This document shows positions 12,692-14,884 of a DNA stretch of 14,884 nt, piece by piece; the stretch's first letter is position 1; each line of letters opens with the position of its first letter. This DNA comes from JBOGEN01 sp050743265 (GTDB lineage Bacteria > Actinomycetota > Actinomycetes > JBOGEN01). Made by a program: the position numbers and the translations under genes. The notes beneath the pieces are model-generated. The model was not told where the DNA came from. It saw only the letters and a list, made by a program, of their open reading frames with translations, and made no database searches. The stretch covers positions 1-14,884 of the forward strand of contig JBOGEN010000006.1 in the NCBI GenBank assembly GCA_050743265.1, in the 5' to 3' direction.

Positions 12692-14884
12692 TCAGCCAGC
12701 CTCGTCCGCTGCGGCCCGGTCGCACGTCTGCGCCCGCAGGGCACGCTCCACGCCCGCGCGTCCCTCGAGCACGAGGCGGCGCAGCGCGGGCGGCGGGTCG
12801 GCCTCCTCGAGGAACCTGTCGGTGCGCTGGAGGGTGGCCGGCTCGACGAGGAGGGCCGGGTACAGGCCGATGGCGATGTTCTGGGCCATCTCGTTGGAGC
12901 GGGTGGTCCACACGTCGATGACGGCGTCGAAGTAGCGGTCGGTGAAGCGCCGCAACAGGTCGCGCTGGTCCGGCTGGACGAAACCGGCGATGGTCGCGGA
13001 CTGCAGCGCGTTCGGCAGCTCGTCCCGTTCCACCACCGCCGTCCACGCCTCCGTCTTGGCCTGCTCGGTCGGGCGGGACGCGAGCGCGGTCACCGCGTGG
13101 CGCTGCCCGGTCGCGGTGTTGTCCCGGTCGAGCTCCGCGTCGATCGCGGCCTCGTCCGCGGCTCCGCGGGAGACGAGCTTGACGAGCAGGTGCCAGCGTA
13201 GGTCCGCATCCACGGCAAGCCCGTCGACGACCTGGGACCCGTCGAGCAGGCCACGGACGAACTCGACGTCCTCGCGGGACGTCGCTGCCGAGGTGAACGC
13301 GCGGACGAACGTGAGCTGGGCGTCGCTGCCCGGCTCCGCCTCGGCCAGCAGGCGGCGCAGGTGGGCGGCCAGCCGGGCGTACCCCTCGGGACGGAACCCT
13401 GGCGTGGCGTACATGTCGAGCGCGGACTTGACCTGGCGCAGCAGCATCTGCACGACCGAGATGTCGCTCTCCACCTCGAGGCCGGACAGCACCAGCGTGA
13501 GGTAGTCCCGGGCGGGCATCTCCGCGTCGCGGCACATGTCCCACGCGGCCGACCAGCACAGCGTGCGGGGCAGCGAGTCGGTGAACTCACCGATGGCGCG
13601 GGTCAGGGTGGCCAGCGACCGCTCGTCCAGGCGGAGCTTCGCGTACGTGAGGTCCTCGTCGTTGAGCAGTACGAGGTCCGGCTGGGCCTGACCGACGAGC
13701 TGCGGCACCTCGGTGCGGGCCCCGGTCACGTCGAGCTCGACCCGCTCGCGGCGGACGAGCCGGCCGTCGACCCGGTCGTACAGGCCGATCGCGATGCGGT
13801 GCGAGCGCAACGTCGGGTGCTCGTCCGTGGCCTCCTGGAGCACCGCGAACCCGCTGTACGCCCCACTGCCGTCGAGCGTGAAGTCCGGTCGCAGCGTGTT
13901 GACCCCGGCCGTCTCGAGCCACTCCTTCGACCAGGCGGACAGGTCGCGGCTGGACGTCTGCTCGAGAATGCCGAGCAGGTCACGCAGCGTGGTGTTGCCC
14001 CACTCGTGGGCGCGGAAGTACCGGCGCAGCCCGGCGAAGAACTCGTCGCGCCCCACCCAGGCGACGAGCTGCTTGAGCACGGAGGCGCCCTTGGCGTACG
14101 TGATGCCGTCGAAGTTGACCTCGACGTCCTCGATGTCACGGATGTCGGCGAACACCGGGTGGGTCGAGGGCAGCTGGTCCTGGCGGTAGGCCCAGGTCTT
14201 CTCCACGTTGGCGAACGTCGTCCAGGCGGCGCGCCAGCGAGTGACCTCGGACTGGCAGAGCACGCTCGCGTACGTGGCGAAGGACTCGTTCAGCCAGAGG
14301 TCGTCCCACCACCGCATCGTCACGAGGTCGCCGAACCACATGTGCGCCAGCTCGTGCAGGATCGTCTCGGCACGCCGCTCGTAGCTCGCATCCGTCACCT
14401 TCGACCGGAAGACGTAGTCTTCGGTGAACGTCACGCAGCCGGCGTTCTCCATCGCTCCGGCGTTGAACTCGGGCACGAAGAGCTGGTCGTACTTGTCGAA
14501 CGGATACCGGTAGCCGAACCGTTCGTGGAACCAGTCGAAGCCCTGCTTGGTCACCTGGAGGATGGCGTCCGCGTCGAGGTGGGCGGCGAGCGTCCGGCGG
14601 CACCAGACGCCGAGGTCGATGCCGTCGTGCCAGTCCGCCACACGGTGGTACGGACCCGCCACCAGCGCCGTGACGTAGGTGGGCATGGGCTTGGTCGTCC
14701 GGAAGTACACGCGGTTGGCCGGCACGCCCGGGATGGGCTCCACCTTCTCTGCCGGCCCGTTGGACACCACCTCCCAGTGCTCGGGCACCACCACCGTGAA
14801 CGTGAAGGTGGCCTTGAGATCGGGCTGGTCGAAACAGGCGTACATGCGCTTCGCTTCGGCCGTCTCGAACTGCGTGTAGAGGTA
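12692..14884 (-). CDS. pepN: Aminopeptidase N (M1 family), N-terminus beyond right edge
   Basis: The 730 C-terminal residues are present; roughly 100-130 N-terminal residues lie outside. The visible part begins YLYTQFETAEAKRMYACFDQ, a hallmark of actinobacterial PepN. This zinc metallopeptidase removes N-terminal residues from peptides in the cytoplasm. The exopeptidase motif GAMEN is encoded at 14444-14458. The zinc site HELAH is at 14342-14356, followed 18 residues later by the third ligand Glu in WLNESFATY. These are followed by the all-helical ERAP1_C-like C-terminal domain, with no frameshift or stop. The ATG at 14843-14845 is internal and must not be taken as the start. The C-terminal residues (ALRAQTCDRAAADEAG) look disordered. 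It probably shares peptide turnover with the prolyl oligopeptidase, although the two genes are not adjacent. The neighbouring DUF5130 gene is convergent. Confidence 0.96.
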   Translation of the reverse strand, partial: YLYTQFETAEAKRMYACFDQPDLKATFTFTVVVPEHWEVVSNGPAEKVEPIPGVPANRVYFRTTKPMPTYVTALVAGPYHRVADWHDGIDLGVWCRRTLAAHLDADAILQVTKQGFDWFHERFGYRYPFDKYDQLFVPEFNAGAMENAGCVTFTEDYVFRSKVTDASYERRAETILHELAHMWFGDLVTMRWWDDLWLNESFATYASVLCQSEVTRWRAAWTTFANVEKTWAYRQDQLPSTHPVFADIRDIEDVEVNFDGITYAKGASVLKQLVAWVGRDEFFAGLRRYFRAHEWGNTTLRDLLGILEQTSSRDLSAWSKEWLETAGVNTLRPDFTLDGSGAYSGFAVLQEATDEHPTLRSHRIAIGLYDRVDGRLVRRERVELDVTGARTEVPQLVGQAQPDLVLLNDEDLTYAKLRLDERSLATLTRAIGEFTDSLPRTLCWSAAWDMCRDAEMPARDYLTLVLSGLEVESDISVVQMLLRQVKSALDMYATPGFRPEGYARLAAHLRRLLAEAEPGSDAQLTFVRAFTSAATSREDVEFVRGLLDGSQVVDGLAVDADLRWHLLVKLVSRGAADEAAIDAELDRDNTATGQRHAVTALASRPTEQAKTEAWTAVVERDELPNALQSATIAGFVQPDQRDLLRRFTDRYFDAVIDVWTTRSNEMAQNIAIGLYPALLVEPATLQRTDRFLEEADPPPALRRLVLEGRAGVERALRAQTCDRAAADEAG

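Noticed and set aside
1..14884. Search for tRNA, rRNA, insertion sequences and prophage genes
   Set aside because: No cloverleaf-like sequence, rRNA core sequence, transposase or integrase motif, or terminal inverted repeats were seen on either strand.

Overview
The window is a gene-dense, very GC-rich stretch of chromosome from an actinomycete. The evidence is the strong G/C third-position bias, the many GTG starts, the mycobacterial-type truncated haemoglobin (GlbO), the actinobacterial HNH protein, the DUF5130 protein and the PepN type. A Micrococcales-like relative (for example Cellulomonadaceae or allies) is my guess, but I cannot fix the genus from sequence alone. I see no rRNA, tRNA, CRISPR array, transposase or phage gene. 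Base composition looks even, so this reads as a core-genome region rather than an island.

Layout. Left edge, minus strand: the N-terminal 80 codons of a GH13 alpha-glucosidase (1-241) and the truncated haemoglobin glbO (372-776), separated by a small imperfect tandem repeat. GlbO is divergent from an OsmC-family peroxiredoxin (850-1275, plus) across a 73-bp gap holding a perfect inverted repeat. A minus-strand block follows, read right to left: prolyl oligopeptidase (6330-4162), MscS-type mechanosensitive channel (4117-2882, GTG start), and an SDR oxidoreductase with a DUF2867 tail (2805-1282). A plus-strand block then runs to 12655: HNH endonuclease-family protein (6527-7063), RsbW-like ATP-binding protein (7287-7715) coupled to an unknown 169-aa protein (7712-8221), amidase (8245-9672), 4-alpha-glucanotransferase malQ (9669-11867), and a small signal-peptide/membrane protein (11911-12276) overlapping a DUF5130 protein (12263-12655). 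The right edge holds most of an aminopeptidase N gene (12692-14884, minus), with its N-terminus beyond the window.

How it fits together. The order and relative orientation pepN / DUF5130 / HNH / glbO / alpha-glucosidase look like the Mycobacterium tuberculosis Rv2467-Rv2471 neighbourhood (from memory, to be checked), with other genes interleaved. Two themes recur: stress handling (GlbO, OsmC, MscS, RsbW-like switch kinase) and alpha-glucan or peptide turnover (alpha-glucosidase, MalQ, POP, PepN).

Most genes are ordinary. The best second looks are: the small membrane protein plus DUF5130 pair, which resembles a TPM/YgcG protein split in two; the coupled RsbW-like/unknown pair with palindromes upstream; a 33-nt near-perfect hairpin inside the last codons of the oligopeptidase gene; and a repeated leaderless-start layout (TANNNT 6-7 nt before the start codon) at three genes.
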